Assembly (NCBI GenBank): GCA_019359315.1
Contig: JAHHHO010000003.1
Span: 105,976 to 169,975, forward strand
Length of the DNA stretch: 64,000 nucleotides
Reading direction: 5' to 3'
Origin: Myxacorys californica WJT36-NPBG1
Lineage (GTDB): Bacteria; Cyanobacteriota; Cyanobacteriia; Leptolyngbyales; Leptolyngbyaceae
The notes under the pieces were generated by a model, which made no database searches, was not told the origin of the DNA, and saw nothing but the letters and a program-made list of their open reading frames with translations. Below, piece by piece: positions 9,364 to 17,887 of the stretch; position 1 is the stretch's first letter; every line of letters begins with the position of its first letter. The position numbers and the translations under genes were made by a program.

Positions 9364-10134
9364 TTATTCTCTCTTAGAAACCTTCCATCCTAATCGGGTT
9401 GGTTGCTCATACACCCGCTTCAACGTGTTTACATCCCGCTCGGAGATAGGCAAGGGATCGCGCACCTGCGAGAAATACATCGCATCCGTTTCAAGCCGGC
9501 TATGCCCCCAAATTCCTAAAGCATGACCCAACTCGTGGCGTGCCGCCGCTAATAAATATACGTCTGCCTGGCTCGGTTGAATAAAAATCGAACACCGATG
9601 ATATGAAATTCCGGGTGATCCCTTCGTGTAAAGTTCAAATCGCGTTTCTGCCGATCGCACTCGCGCAACAGGTGGAAATCGAATCGGGGGAGCCGAACGC
9701 ACAATTGTAATATCGGCGTCTTGCGCCTGCGCCACGGTTGTTAAAGGCAAATAAACGCTCCACTGCGCGATCGCGTTCTTCACCGCTTCCACCCAGACTT
9801 GAGATCTTCCTCCACCTTGCCTAGCATCGATATAAACCTTGATCGGAAACTCCGACCATACGAGATACTCAGGCGGCGTCCGCTCTACCCGCTCAAAATA
9901 ATTTCCGCGCTCAGACAGACTGCGCCACTGAGCTAGAGTTGGCGGTAGGGGGTGGCGTTGAGCCGCTGGTAGGGCGGTGATTCCTGTAGAAGCTTGTAGA
10001 GCGTTTCCTACAGAGTTGCGCTCTGCGCTAATCGCAGGAATCATAGACAGCAAAAAAACGCATCCAATGCCACAAAAGATAGCGCTTAGATGCGTTCTAA
10101 TCAATCGATTAATCCGTCGCCCAATCCAATTCAT
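9364..10134 (-). CDS. Secreted matrixin-like zinc metalloprotease
   Basis: About 256 residues from the ATG at 10134. An earlier in-frame start at 10233 would run into secG and is unlikely. A basic N-terminus and a hydrophobic signal segment (AIFCGIGCVFLLSMIPAISA) indicate export. The C-terminal third carries HELGHALGIWGHS, the HExxHxxGxxGH zinc motif of metzincins, followed by a possible Met-turn near AMYF. It probably cleaves periplasmic or extracellular proteins. It lies directly downstream of secG on the same strand (32 bp), suggesting cotranscription with gpmI and secG. Confidence 0.85.
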   Translation of the reverse strand: MNWIGRRINRLIRTHLSAIFCGIGCVFLLSMIPAISAERNSVGNALQASTGITALPAAQRHPLPPTLAQWRSLSERGNYFERVERTPPEYLVWSEFPIKVYIDARQGGGRSQVWVEAVKNAIAQWSVYLPLTTVAQAQDADITIVRSAPPIRFPPVARVRSAETRFELYTKGSPGISYHRCSIFIQPSQADVYLLAAARHELGHALGIWGHSRLETDAMYFSQVRDPLPISERDVNTLKRVYEQPTRLGWKVSKRE

Positions 10135-10166
10135 GGGCAATTCTCCACAACGTCGTCTGTTCAGGC

Positions 10167-10400
10167 TTACCGGCCGAGCCAACCCGCACTCAAAATCACA
10201 GTCAGTCCCATAAACAGAACGGTCAAAATCCACGTTGTCCGGTTCAACGTCGTTTCAGCACTTTTAGCACTGGTAAACAGTTGGGCTTGTCCACCCAAAC
10301 CGCCCAAACCATCCCCCTTTGGGCTATGCAGCAGGACAAGAATGATAATTCCCACAGCAGAGAACATCCAAATCGCCCTTAAAGCAGTAATAAGCGTCAT
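10167..10400 (-). CDS. secG: Preprotein translocase subunit SecG
   Basis: About 77 residues from the ATG at 10400, starting MTLITALRAIW; an upstream in-frame start at 10490 gives a longer but atypical N-terminus. Two hydrophobic helices flank a glycine-rich loop (HSPKGDGLGGLGGQAQLFTS), the hallmark of SecG. SecG assists SecYEG in protein export at plasma and thylakoid membranes. It sits downstream of gpmI, a common cyanobacterial neighbour pair, and upstream of the exported metalloprotease. Confidence 0.92.
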   Translation of the reverse strand: MTLITALRAIWMFSAVGIIILVLLHSPKGDGLGGLGGQAQLFTSAKSAETTLNRTTWILTVLFMGLTVILSAGWLGR

Positions 10401-10522
10401 CGTACAAATCCCTAAAGTGAAAGCTGAAAATCGAGTTCTAGGCAAAAGATCGACGGTGAAAGACCGGTTTGCAATGAATGCAAAGCCCAAAAGGGCGCGA
10501 ACAACTCAAATTCTCTTTCTAA

Positions 10523-12139
10523 TTATCGCGCAATTTTCACAGGCGTCCGGTTTGCCCTGACATCAAACTCGGCTTTCTGAATCATCGATCGCCCAGTCAT
10601 TTCTATGGGCTGCTCTAGATTCAGAATGTCCAAAATCGTTGGCGCGACATCTGCCAATCGTCCATCGTCTCTCAGGGTGACCTCAGTTCCATGTCCTGGA
10701 ATCTTGATTCCTTCCCCTTCGACTAAGATAAACGGCACTGGATTCGTGGTGTGTGCTGTCCAAGGATTGCCCTCTTCATCCCACATCACTTCAGCATTGC
10801 CGTGATCCGCAAGAATAATGGCAGTTCCTCCCGCTCCAATGACTCCTTCTAAGAGCTTGCCTAAACAGCGATCGACGGTCTCAAGGGCGCTGATCGTCGC
10901 GTCCATCTGTCCTGTGTGTCCAACCATGTCAGGATTGGCGTAGTTGATCACAACGAGCGAATAAATCCGCTTTTCAATCGCCGCGATCGCCACATCGGTC
11001 AGCGGTCCCGCGGACATTTCAGGCTGGTGATCATAGGTCATCACCATTGGACTAGGGACTAACTCTCGATCTTCCCCGGGAAACGGATCTTCTAGCCCGC
11101 CGTTGAAGAAGTACGTCACATGAGCGTATTTCTCCGTTTCGGAAGTGCGGAATTGCCTCAAACCCTGACGAGAAATGACTTCGCCCAAAATGTTATCTAA
11201 GTTTTGAGGTTGAAATGCGACCGCGACCGGCATCGACGGATCGTATTGCGTAAACGTGGCAAACGAAAGCGGCTCGATTCTAGAGCGCTCAAATCCTGAA
11301 AAGTGAGGATCAACGAATGCTTGCGTTAGCTGTCTCGCGCGATCGGGGCGGAAATTAAAGAAAATCACGCCATCATTCGCTTCAACGGCTCCCGGAGCAA
11401 TTCGAGTGGGAACTACAAATTCGTCGGTAATGCCTTGCTCATAGGAGGTTTTCAGTACGTCTAACGCCGATTGTCCTGTGCCTTCGCTGGGCTGGGTCAT
11501 CACGTCGTAGGCTTTCTGAACGCGATCCCACCTGCGATCGCGATCCATGCTGTAGTAGCGCCCACCCACAGTCACAATGCGACCGATGCCAATCCGATCG
11601 ATCTGTGTTTGTATTTTTCGGATGTCTTCTAACGCGGAGGTGGGAGGAGTATCGCGTCCATCCGTTGAAACGTGGATGCAAACATCCTGAATGCCTTGCG
11701 CTTTTGCCAAGTTGAGCAATCCAAACAGATGGCTCAGATGAGAATGAACGCCCCCGTTGGAACATAGCCCCACCAAATGAAGCTTGCTTCCCTTAATGCG
11801 AACCGTTTGGCAGATCTCGACCAATGTTGGATTTTTGAGCAAACTGCCGTCTTCAACCGCATCTGAAATCCGAACTAGCTCCTGAGGGACGACCCTACCC
11901 GCGCCGATATTCAAGTGCCCCACTTCCGAGTTGCCCATTTGACCCTCGGGCAGACCGACATCTTTCCCCGATGTCCGAATCAGAGTGTGAGGATAGGCAG
12001 CCCATAGGCTGTTGATGACGGGAGTTTTCGCAGCTGCGATCGCGTTGCCGTCTGGGTCTTCGCGATAACCCCATCCATCTAGAATAATCAGGACTACGGG
12101 AGAAACAGGCATTTGCCCCATATGTTCATGCCCTTTCAC
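10523..12139 (-). CDS. gpmI: 2,3-bisphosphoglycerate-independent phosphoglycerate mutase
   Basis: 538 residues. LIILDGWGYRED (about 18-27) holds the first metal-binding Asp, and GNSEVGHLNIGAGR (about 70) holds the catalytic Ser that becomes phosphorylated. Further metal ligands are in ILADHGNAE near the C-terminus. It interconverts 3- and 2-phosphoglycerate in glycolysis/gluconeogenesis and is Mn-dependent. The exact start among three Met codons (residues 1, 7 and 10) is uncertain; Met10 is closest to the fold start. It is the first gene of the leftward gpmI-secG-protease run. Confidence 0.96.
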   Translation of the reverse strand: MKGHEHMGQMPVSPVVLIILDGWGYREDPDGNAIAAAKTPVINSLWAAYPHTLIRTSGKDVGLPEGQMGNSEVGHLNIGAGRVVPQELVRISDAVEDGSLLKNPTLVEICQTVRIKGSKLHLVGLCSNGGVHSHLSHLFGLLNLAKAQGIQDVCIHVSTDGRDTPPTSALEDIRKIQTQIDRIGIGRIVTVGGRYYSMDRDRRWDRVQKAYDVMTQPSEGTGQSALDVLKTSYEQGITDEFVVPTRIAPGAVEANDGVIFFNFRPDRARQLTQAFVDPHFSGFERSRIEPLSFATFTQYDPSMPVAVAFQPQNLDNILGEVISRQGLRQFRTSETEKYAHVTYFFNGGLEDPFPGEDRELVPSPMVMTYDHQPEMSAGPLTDVAIAAIEKRIYSLVVINYANPDMVGHTGQMDATISALETVDRCLGKLLEGVIGAGGTAIILADHGNAEVMWDEEGNPWTAHTTNPVPFILVEGEGIKIPGHGTEVTLRDDGRLADVAPTILDILNLEQPIEMTGRSMIQKAEFDVRANRTPVKIAR

Positions 12140-12379
12140 TTAATATTTCTCCGCAAATCATACCACTGCAATTGAGAGTCCTACCTTATCTACCACCGAG
12201 AAAAAACATTTTTTTGTAGTGGAGCTAAGACGAGATTTAAGCCAGGTTTTGAGAACTTACGCTCTAATAGTCAATCGAAATTCTCCATTCGTAAATGAGT
12301 AGAAACTCTCATTGCAACGGTTGAATGAGTGATCCCCAGTCCTCTTTTCTCTGCTTTCCATTTTTTAGCAAACTGAGAA

Positions 12380-14092
12380 TTACTTTTGCCCCTTTCTCGC
12401 CTTTTCTTTTTCTTTTTGCTTCGCGCGTTTTTCTGCTATTTTCTCTGATTTTTCAGCTTCAATTTCCAAAAGCTTTGCCTTGTCTTTCTCTTCGGCAATC
12501 TTGTCAAGGTAGTAGTGATAGTCGCCTCGATATAGCCGCAATTCGCCGTCTCGAATTTCAACAATTTTGTTAACGGTTTGCGAAATGAAGTAACGATCGT
12601 GAGACACGATAATGACGCTGCCATCATAGTTGCGGATGGCGTCCTCTAACATCTCTTTAGCCGGAATGTCTAGGTGATTGGTCGGCTCATCGAGAATCAG
12701 CAAGTTGGCTGGACGCAGCAACATTTTTGCGAGTGCAAGTCGCGCTTTCTCGCCCCCGCTCAAGGCTTCCACATTCTTGAAAACGGTATCACTACTGAAC
12801 AAAAATCGACCCAACAATGTCCGGACTTCCTCATTTTTCCAGTCAGGTACTTCGTCATGAATCGTGTCCAACACCGTTTTTTTGAGATCCAACGCTTCTG
12901 CTTGATTCTGCTCGAAATAACTTGCAATAACGTTATGATCCCCTAACGTTACTGTTCCCTCGGTCGGGGCTTCAGATCCAATTAGTAATCGAAGTAAGGT
13001 CGATTTTCCGGCTCCATTGGGGCCAAGAATTGCAATGCGATCGCCGCGTTCAATCAGTAATTCTGCTCCGAGAAATAAAATTTTGTCATCGTAAGTGTGC
13101 GTCAGATCTTTAATGATCACGACATCGCGACCGCTTCGGGGAGCGGGTGGAAACCGGAAGTGCAGCGATCGCCCGCTTGCCTCAGGCGCTTCAATCCGTT
13201 CAATCTTGTCTAACTGTTTCTCGCGGCTTTTAGCTTGGGTACTGCGAGTGGCACTCGCACGAAAGCGATCAACAAAGGCTTGTTGCTTCTCAAGTTCTTT
13301 CTGCTGCCGCTCAAAAGCGCTTAACTGAGCGTCTCGCATCTCTTGTTTCTGCTGCAAATAAGCAGAATAGTTGCCGAGATAAGTAGTAGATACTCCTCGC
13401 TCTGTTTCGACAATTTGGTTACAGAGCCGATCTAAAAATTCTCTATCGTGAGAGACAATTACCATCGGGGTAGTCAACCCTCGGAGATAAATTTCAAGCC
13501 ATTCAATGGTTTCCAAATCCAGATGGTTAGTCGGCTCGTCTAACAGCAGTAAATCTGGGGTTTGCAGCAGAATTTTGCCCAAACTCATCCGCATCTGCCA
13601 ACCGCCACTAAAGGCGCTGACTAAGCGATCGCCGTCGTCGCCATCAAACCCCAATTCCGGCAAAATCTTTTCAATCTTGGCATCCAACCCGTAGCCATCC
13701 ATTCCTTCAAACCGCCGTTGGAGCTTGTCCATCTTAGTCAGCAGTTTGTCTAGCTCATCAGGCGTTGCCGTCTCCATTGCCACATGCACCTGCGAGAGCG
13801 CTTCGTGCACACTATTTGCTTCTTGAAAGGCTCGCCAGAATTCTTCCCGCACTGTCCGCGTTGGATCAACTTCGAATTCTTGAGTCAGGTAAGCAATTCG
13901 CAGACTAGACGGACGAATGATTTCTCCAGAGGTTGGCTCGACTTCGCCCGCGACAATTTTCAGTTGAGTTGATTTTCCTGCCCCGTTCACGCCAACTAAA
14001 CCGATGCGATCGCCAGGTTTAACTTCCCAATTCACATCCTTGAGTACTTCGCCAGTCGGGTAAATCTTACTGATATGTTCCAATCGCAGCAT
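12380..14092 (-). CDS. ABC-F family ATPase
   Basis: 570 residues with two ABC domains and no membrane segment. The first Walker A is GVNGAGKST (about 33-41) with signature FSGGWQMR and LLLLDEPTNHLD. The second has GPNGAGKST and LSGGEKARLALAKMLL. Between them is the helical linker rich in Gln/Lys/Glu (YLQQKQEMRDAQLSAFERQQ). The C-terminus is a Lys/Glu coiled coil. ABC-F proteins bind the ribosomal E site and relieve stalled translation. The general class is certain; the subgroup (Uup-like or cyanobacterial YdiF-like) is not. Confidence 0.93.
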   Translation of the reverse strand: MLRLEHISKIYPTGEVLKDVNWEVKPGDRIGLVGVNGAGKSTQLKIVAGEVEPTSGEIIRPSSLRIAYLTQEFEVDPTRTVREEFWRAFQEANSVHEALSQVHVAMETATPDELDKLLTKMDKLQRRFEGMDGYGLDAKIEKILPELGFDGDDGDRLVSAFSGGWQMRMSLGKILLQTPDLLLLDEPTNHLDLETIEWLEIYLRGLTTPMVIVSHDREFLDRLCNQIVETERGVSTTYLGNYSAYLQQKQEMRDAQLSAFERQQKELEKQQAFVDRFRASATRSTQAKSREKQLDKIERIEAPEASGRSLHFRFPPAPRSGRDVVIIKDLTHTYDDKILFLGAELLIERGDRIAILGPNGAGKSTLLRLLIGSEAPTEGTVTLGDHNVIASYFEQNQAEALDLKKTVLDTIHDEVPDWKNEEVRTLLGRFLFSSDTVFKNVEALSGGEKARLALAKMLLRPANLLILDEPTNHLDIPAKEMLEDAIRNYDGSVIIVSHDRYFISQTVNKIVEIRDGELRLYRGDYHYYLDKIAEEKDKAKLLEIEAEKSEKIAEKRAKQKEKEKARKGQK

Positions 14093-14196
14093 GAAAGCTC
14101 TCCAGGGCAGGTAGCGGGTTATCGGTTTTAAAATCTTAACAAATGCTACACAATTCGAGAGACAATATTGATTTTGTTATGGATTTCTGAGCGGCT

Positions 14197-14544
14197 TCAA
14201 GCGGTGGCTAATTGATCAGGCAAGGTGAAGTATCCATCAGCATTAGGTTCAAAAGGCAGGACAAAGGCGATCGCGTCTACGTTTAGCGCTCCGTACACAT
14301 GCGGAAATTTTTCGCCTCCATTCACTCCTTCGTATTTGATCTCAGCCTGAACTTTCTCGGACTCAATACACAACAGCACGAGAGAAGATTGCCCTTGGTA
14401 AAAAGAATTAGCAACCCATACGACCTGCTCTGGTTTAGAGCAATGAATAAATCCTTCGGAATCTAACGTGTCGCCCCGGTAGATACCAGTCTGTTCAGCG
14501 TATTGCCACTGGTCGCTTTGGGTAATGTGTAGAATTAATGACAT
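14197..14544 (-). CDS. DUF952 family protein
   Basis: 115 residues. DSEGFIHCSKPEQV near residue 30 and GEKFPHVYGALNVDAI near 80 are the conserved DUF952 blocks, with His and Cys in the first and His-Val-Tyr in the second. Function is unknown; the fold is related to ADP-ribosyl or glutathione-type small domains by family annotation only. It lies between the ABC-F gene and a small secreted peptide gene on the same strand. Confidence 0.88.
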   Translation of the reverse strand: MSLILHITQSDQWQYAEQTGIYRGDTLDSEGFIHCSKPEQVVWVANSFYQGQSSLVLLCIESEKVQAEIKYEGVNGGEKFPHVYGALNVDAIAFVLPFEPNADGYFTLPDQLATA

Positions 14545-14567
14545 TTTGGTTGCAGCACAACGGCTTC

Positions 14568-14708
14568 CTAGCGAAGACTTAATTCAAAAGGAGATGCGAT
14601 CGCCTGAAAAGCGGTGCCAGAAATTGTGGAGTTTGTCGGAGTTCTTGCACCCGCCCAAACACTGAGTAGCAGAGTTATGATTGCGGCTTGAAACAATTTT
14701 GCCAACAT
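14568..14708 (-). CDS. Small secreted or membrane peptide, 46 residues
   Basis: An unbroken ORF from ATG at 14708-14706 to TAG at 14570-14568. It starts MLAKLFQAAIITLLLSVW, a positive charge plus a hydrophobic stretch typical of a signal peptide, then GARTPTNSTISG and ends ASPFELSLR. It is too short to be certain, but the export-like N-terminus and position between two leftward genes make it credible. The gap of 23 bp to the DUF952 start suggests cotranscription with that gene. No homology recognised. Confidence 0.5.
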   Translation of the reverse strand: MLAKLFQAAIITLLLSVWAGARTPTNSTISGTAFQAIASPFELSLR

Positions 14709-14955
14709 TTTTAGACCTCACCCAAACGTTTGTAAACCGATGAAGAATCTTCGCCAAGCAAGAGCGGATTACTTCTATAGCAAGATACTACTTTAGAGTG
14801 ATGCGCTTGCTTCACCTTTCTCAGAGAGAATCATGCTATTGGCTTAAGTTCTTATACGTCTGAGCGTTCTCTGTGATGCATCTTCTTGAATTAAAGATTT
14901 ACTCTTCACAGAAATTGTTGTGGATTGTTCACAAACTTGAGGAGTATTGCCCTCT

Positions 14956-15402
14956 CTAGGCTTGATTACAGCGAATTTCAAGCATGAAACCATCAGGGTC
15001 GTAGAAATAGATTCCGCGTCCTGTGGGGCGACTGACGGGACCGTGATCAATCAAAACGCGATGTTCGTGCAACACTGCGATCGCGCGATCGAACAACTCC
15101 GGTGCAATATCAAACGCCAAATGATTCGCTCGTGTGAATGCTGCTTTTGGGTCAGGATTGGGGGGCCGCAAGTCGGGTTCCCAAAACAAATCCAGAATGA
15201 TGCCATCGGGAGTTCTGAAGTTTGTCACCTTTCCAGAGGCAACCTCTGCTTTTAACGTTGCGGGCACTTCTTCGCCTTGCAGTTGATGCAGTCCTAAAAC
15301 CGTGCCGTAGAAGTGACGCGACGCCTGCATGTCCCGCACATTTAACGCAATATGATGAACGCCTCGTAAGCATCCGGTAAGGACAGTATTGGGATGAGAC
15401 AT
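14956..15402 (-). CDS. VOC superfamily (glyoxalase/bleomycin resistance-like) protein
   Basis: 148 residues. It begins with GVHHIALNVRDMQASRHFYGTVLGL-type sequence (metal-ligand His at about 17) and ends GRGIYFYDPDGFMLEIRCNQ, both hallmarks of vicinal-oxygen-chelate folds with two beta-alpha-beta-beta-beta units. Members bind a divalent metal and act as glyoxalases, dioxygenases or resistance proteins. No substrate can be deduced. Confidence 0.9.
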   Translation of the reverse strand: MSHPNTVLTGCLRGVHHIALNVRDMQASRHFYGTVLGLHQLQGEEVPATLKAEVASGKVTNFRTPDGIILDLFWEPDLRPPNPDPKAAFTRANHLAFDIAPELFDRAIAVLHEHRVLIDHGPVSRPTGRGIYFYDPDGFMLEIRCNQA

Positions 15403-15436
15403 AAGTTACAGCAACAAATAGGAGTTTCCCTCATTA

Positions 15437-16483
15437 TTACTGCACCTTTGCCGAACGGGGAGCGCAGCTAACTTCCCCTTTAGGAGAGAATTCAGGAACG
15501 AGCGGAGCATCCATCGACGGCTTCTGAGTTTGACAAATGACTGGAACTGTAGTGCCTGTCTCAGTCGCAAATACTCCGCCGATATAGCTCTTGAGTCCAG
15601 CTTCTCGTGGTGAGGCCGTGATGAGGGAGCGATTAGTGCAGGGCGCAACTTCGCAAGCAGCATCACTCACTTTTAGTCGGTAAGCATAGTCGTAGCTTTG
15701 AGCCATTAAATTTGCCGATCGCTCCAATTCTTCTAAGCTATTGGCAAAGCGATTATTCTGTTGATAAAACTTTTCTTGCGCCGTGTTCATCGCTTTGAGA
15801 TACGCTTCTGCCCGTTGTTGCTTTTCGTCGGGCGGTTGCTCGTCAGGAGTTGGCATCACCTCTTCTACCCGATTTTGCGCTGCTTTTGAGGTAGAGAGAA
15901 AGGCGGCAACGCCTCCGATGAGAAATGCTCCAACCACAACCAGCATAATGGGCAACGAGTAAGCCAGCCAGTAAGTCTTCAGCGATGAGAAGAAACCGCT
16001 GGGCGGCTCCTCAGGCTCCTCCCCCGCTTCGGATTCTTCCTCTGCCTCTTCTTCGGCTGGCTCAGGGGGTAACTCTACTTCAAAATCTTCTAACCAAAGA
16101 TGGCTATCTTCTTTTAGCTCAATCGGCGCTTCTGGTTCCTCTGGTTCAGCATCAGGATCGTCAAGCCAGAGTAAATCATCTGGCAGAATCGGGTATAGCT
16201 CAAGCTCTTGAGTCCAAGAAAGGGAGTCAGTTCCAAGCTTTTTGCCTTGCGCTCTGACAGTTCTAATGGAATCCGTTCCAAGCTCCAGTAAGCCCTTTTG
16301 AATAAATGCAGTGAGCGTTTCCCGGTTGAGGGTTTTTGGAGACTCTAACAGAATATTTAAACAGTCGTGTTCTCGTTCGGCATGGGCTGTAATGCCTTTA
16401 GGTTCTAAGACTGCATTCATTAATGCTGCGATCGCATCTGGCTCACCCTGTTTAGCGAGATCCAAAAGATTCGACTGTTCCAT
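15437..16483 (-). CDS. Membrane protein with C-terminal type IV pilin-like (G/H family) domain
   Basis: 348 residues. Residues 1-115 form a soluble helical domain (MEQSNLLDLAKQGEPDAI...). A very acidic linker of Glu/Pro repeats follows (about 116-170), then one transmembrane helix (SLPIMLVVVGAFLIGGVAAF), then a periplasmic domain beginning KQQRAEAYLKAMNTAQEKFY. That last block, with NRFANSLEELE, is typical of the cyanobacterial pilin-like G/H family, normally found straight after a pilin N-terminus. Here the usual prepilin signal is replaced by a large cytoplasmic domain. Role unknown; sensing or a pilus/export accessory is possible. Confidence 0.75.
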   Translation of the reverse strand: MEQSNLLDLAKQGEPDAIAALMNAVLEPKGITAHAEREHDCLNILLESPKTLNRETLTAFIQKGLLELGTDSIRTVRAQGKKLGTDSLSWTQELELYPILPDDLLWLDDPDAEPEEPEAPIELKEDSHLWLEDFEVELPPEPAEEEAEEESEAGEEPEEPPSGFFSSLKTYWLAYSLPIMLVVVGAFLIGGVAAFLSTSKAAQNRVEEVMPTPDEQPPDEKQQRAEAYLKAMNTAQEKFYQQNNRFANSLEELERSANLMAQSYDYAYRLKVSDAACEVAPCTNRSLITASPREAGLKSYIGGVFATETGTTVPVICQTQKPSMDAPLVPEFSPKGEVSCAPRSAKVQ

Positions 16484-16820
16484 CTGAAGAAGTTCTCGAC
16501 GTGGAGTAATTCGCTAATCAACCAACTTACAACCAATTGACACCGCACAATCGCTTCGACGGCGGCAGTTTGCTCTTAATCTACATCATCTTTAGAAAAA
16601 AGCTGAATTGGACGCTGCACTTCTGCTCCTTTCTGAATCATTTAAGTAATGCACTCATGCGAATGCCCTTTCAGGAAACCCTTTGACGAGATTCTTTTGT
16701 TGAGATTTTGGGGTAGGCAGCTAAGTCCCGGTTCGCCGTGAATGAACGGGGTTTTTGGGAACACTTGTATTTAACAGAACAATACCGTCTATCGTTACTG
16801 ATTACTCCAGGAGCAGGGCA
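16484..16820. other. Intergenic region between divergent pilin-like and Hpt genes
   Basis: No gene is supported here. It contains a hairpin-like element: CCCGGTTC (about 16727-16734) and GAACGGGG (about 16744-16751) pair with one mismatch and are followed by TTTTT. It may be a terminator or the leftover end of an IS200/IS605-type element, whose ends often look similar. Promoters for both flanking genes are presumably here. Confidence 0.35.
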
Positions 16821-17807
16821 GTGCAATCAGTTAAGCAGCAGCAAATTCTTGGCTATTTCATTGAAGAAGCGAAAGAACATCTCGATACGATCGAGCAAGG
16901 ATTAGTCGATCTCAAATCGACAATGGCAGATGCAGAGCGAGTGAATGAGCTATTTCGGGCAGCGCACTCGATCAAAGGCGGAGCGGCAATGCTCGGCTTT
17001 GACAGCATTCAGAAAACGGCTCACCACTTTGAGGACTGTTTCAAAATTCTCAAAGAGCACTCGATTAAGGTCGATCAGCGCGTTGAAGACCTGTTTTTAA
17101 CTGGCTTTGATACGTTGAAGGCACTGATCGTAGAGCTTCAAAGCCCGTTCGGATTGCGAGAAGAGGCGGCTCAGCAAGCGGTGTTAGCCGCAGAACCAAC
17201 CTTCAATGAATTGCAGAAGTATTTTCAAGTTTTACTCTCTGGTGGAACATCTGGTAGTGGAACGATGCCTACCGCCGCTAAGGGCAAATCTGCTTCTACT
17301 CTTCCTGCAAATGCGGCGGCTCAGATCAACGCCATTCTGAAGGCGATGCTGCAACTGTTTAAGCAGGGCGATTCTCCAAAAAGTCGTCAGCAGCTAATTG
17401 CCTTGTGCAATCGCTTAATTCAGGTTAGTCCAACGGCGAAACCTTGGGTTGTTGTGGTTCAGATGGCTCAACGGGCGATTAGCGCAGAGCGCAACTCTGA
17501 AGGAATTGCAGTTCACAACACGTACGCCACGATCGCGCCCGTGCTAATTCGAGACTTGAAGCAGGCCAGTGACTTGCTTTTAGCAGGACGCACCGCCGAA
17601 ATTACAGCCAGCGCTAATTTGCAGAAACTCGTTGCGCCTGCAACAACGTTGCGCTCTGCCCCTGCTCCCCAACCTGCACGCGCTTCCACTCCCAAACAGG
17701 TGTCTATCCCGCTTGAACCGAGAGCGGCAGCTAGAACCTTGCTAGAAGTGTTCAACAAATCCCAATTGATTGAAATTGCTGAGTTTTTGATGAAAGCTAT
17801 TCAGTAA
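16821..17807 (+). CDS. Orphan Hpt (histidine phosphotransfer) domain protein
   Basis: 328 residues from the GTG at 16821, preceded by AGGAG at 16808-16812; an in-frame start at 16755 would add 22 residues without a binding site. The Hpt domain starts QQILGYFIEEAKEHLDTIEQGL, and the phospho-accepting His lies in LFRAAHSIKGGAAMLGF. A linker rich in Ala/Ser and a second helical region follow. No kinase or CheW domain is present, unlike CheA. It would relay phosphate from a separate hybrid kinase; the partner is unknown. A hairpin terminator follows. Confidence 0.85.
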   Translation: MQSVKQQQILGYFIEEAKEHLDTIEQGLVDLKSTMADAERVNELFRAAHSIKGGAAMLGFDSIQKTAHHFEDCFKILKEHSIKVDQRVEDLFLTGFDTLKALIVELQSPFGLREEAAQQAVLAAEPTFNELQKYFQVLLSGGTSGSGTMPTAAKGKSASTLPANAAAQINAILKAMLQLFKQGDSPKSRQQLIALCNRLIQVSPTAKPWVVVVQMAQRAISAERNSEGIAVHNTYATIAPVLIRDLKQASDLLLAGRTAEITASANLQKLVAPATTLRSAPAPQPARASTPKQVSIPLEPRAAARTLLEVFNKSQLIEIAEFLMKAIQ

Positions 17808-17833
17808 CAGTTAGGATTAAATCTAGAGGTCTG

Positions 17834-17865
17834 AGCGCTGAATGAGTAATGCTTTCAGCGCTTTT
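17834..17865 (+). terminator. Rho-independent terminator after the Hpt gene
   Basis: AGCGCTGAA (17834-17842) pairs with TTCAGCGCT (17854-17862) around an 11-base loop, followed by a short T-run. The alternative ATG at 17849 of the next ORF falls in the loop, which argues that the next gene starts later, at 17888. Confidence 0.75.
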
Positions 17866-17887
17866 GAGTTTTAGGAGAAGATCAACC

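Noticed and set aside
17849..17887. Upstream ATG start for the hydroxyacid dehydrogenase
   Set aside because: It lies inside the terminator hairpin loop and lacks a binding site, while the GTG at 17888 has AGGAG and starts at the Rossmann fold.
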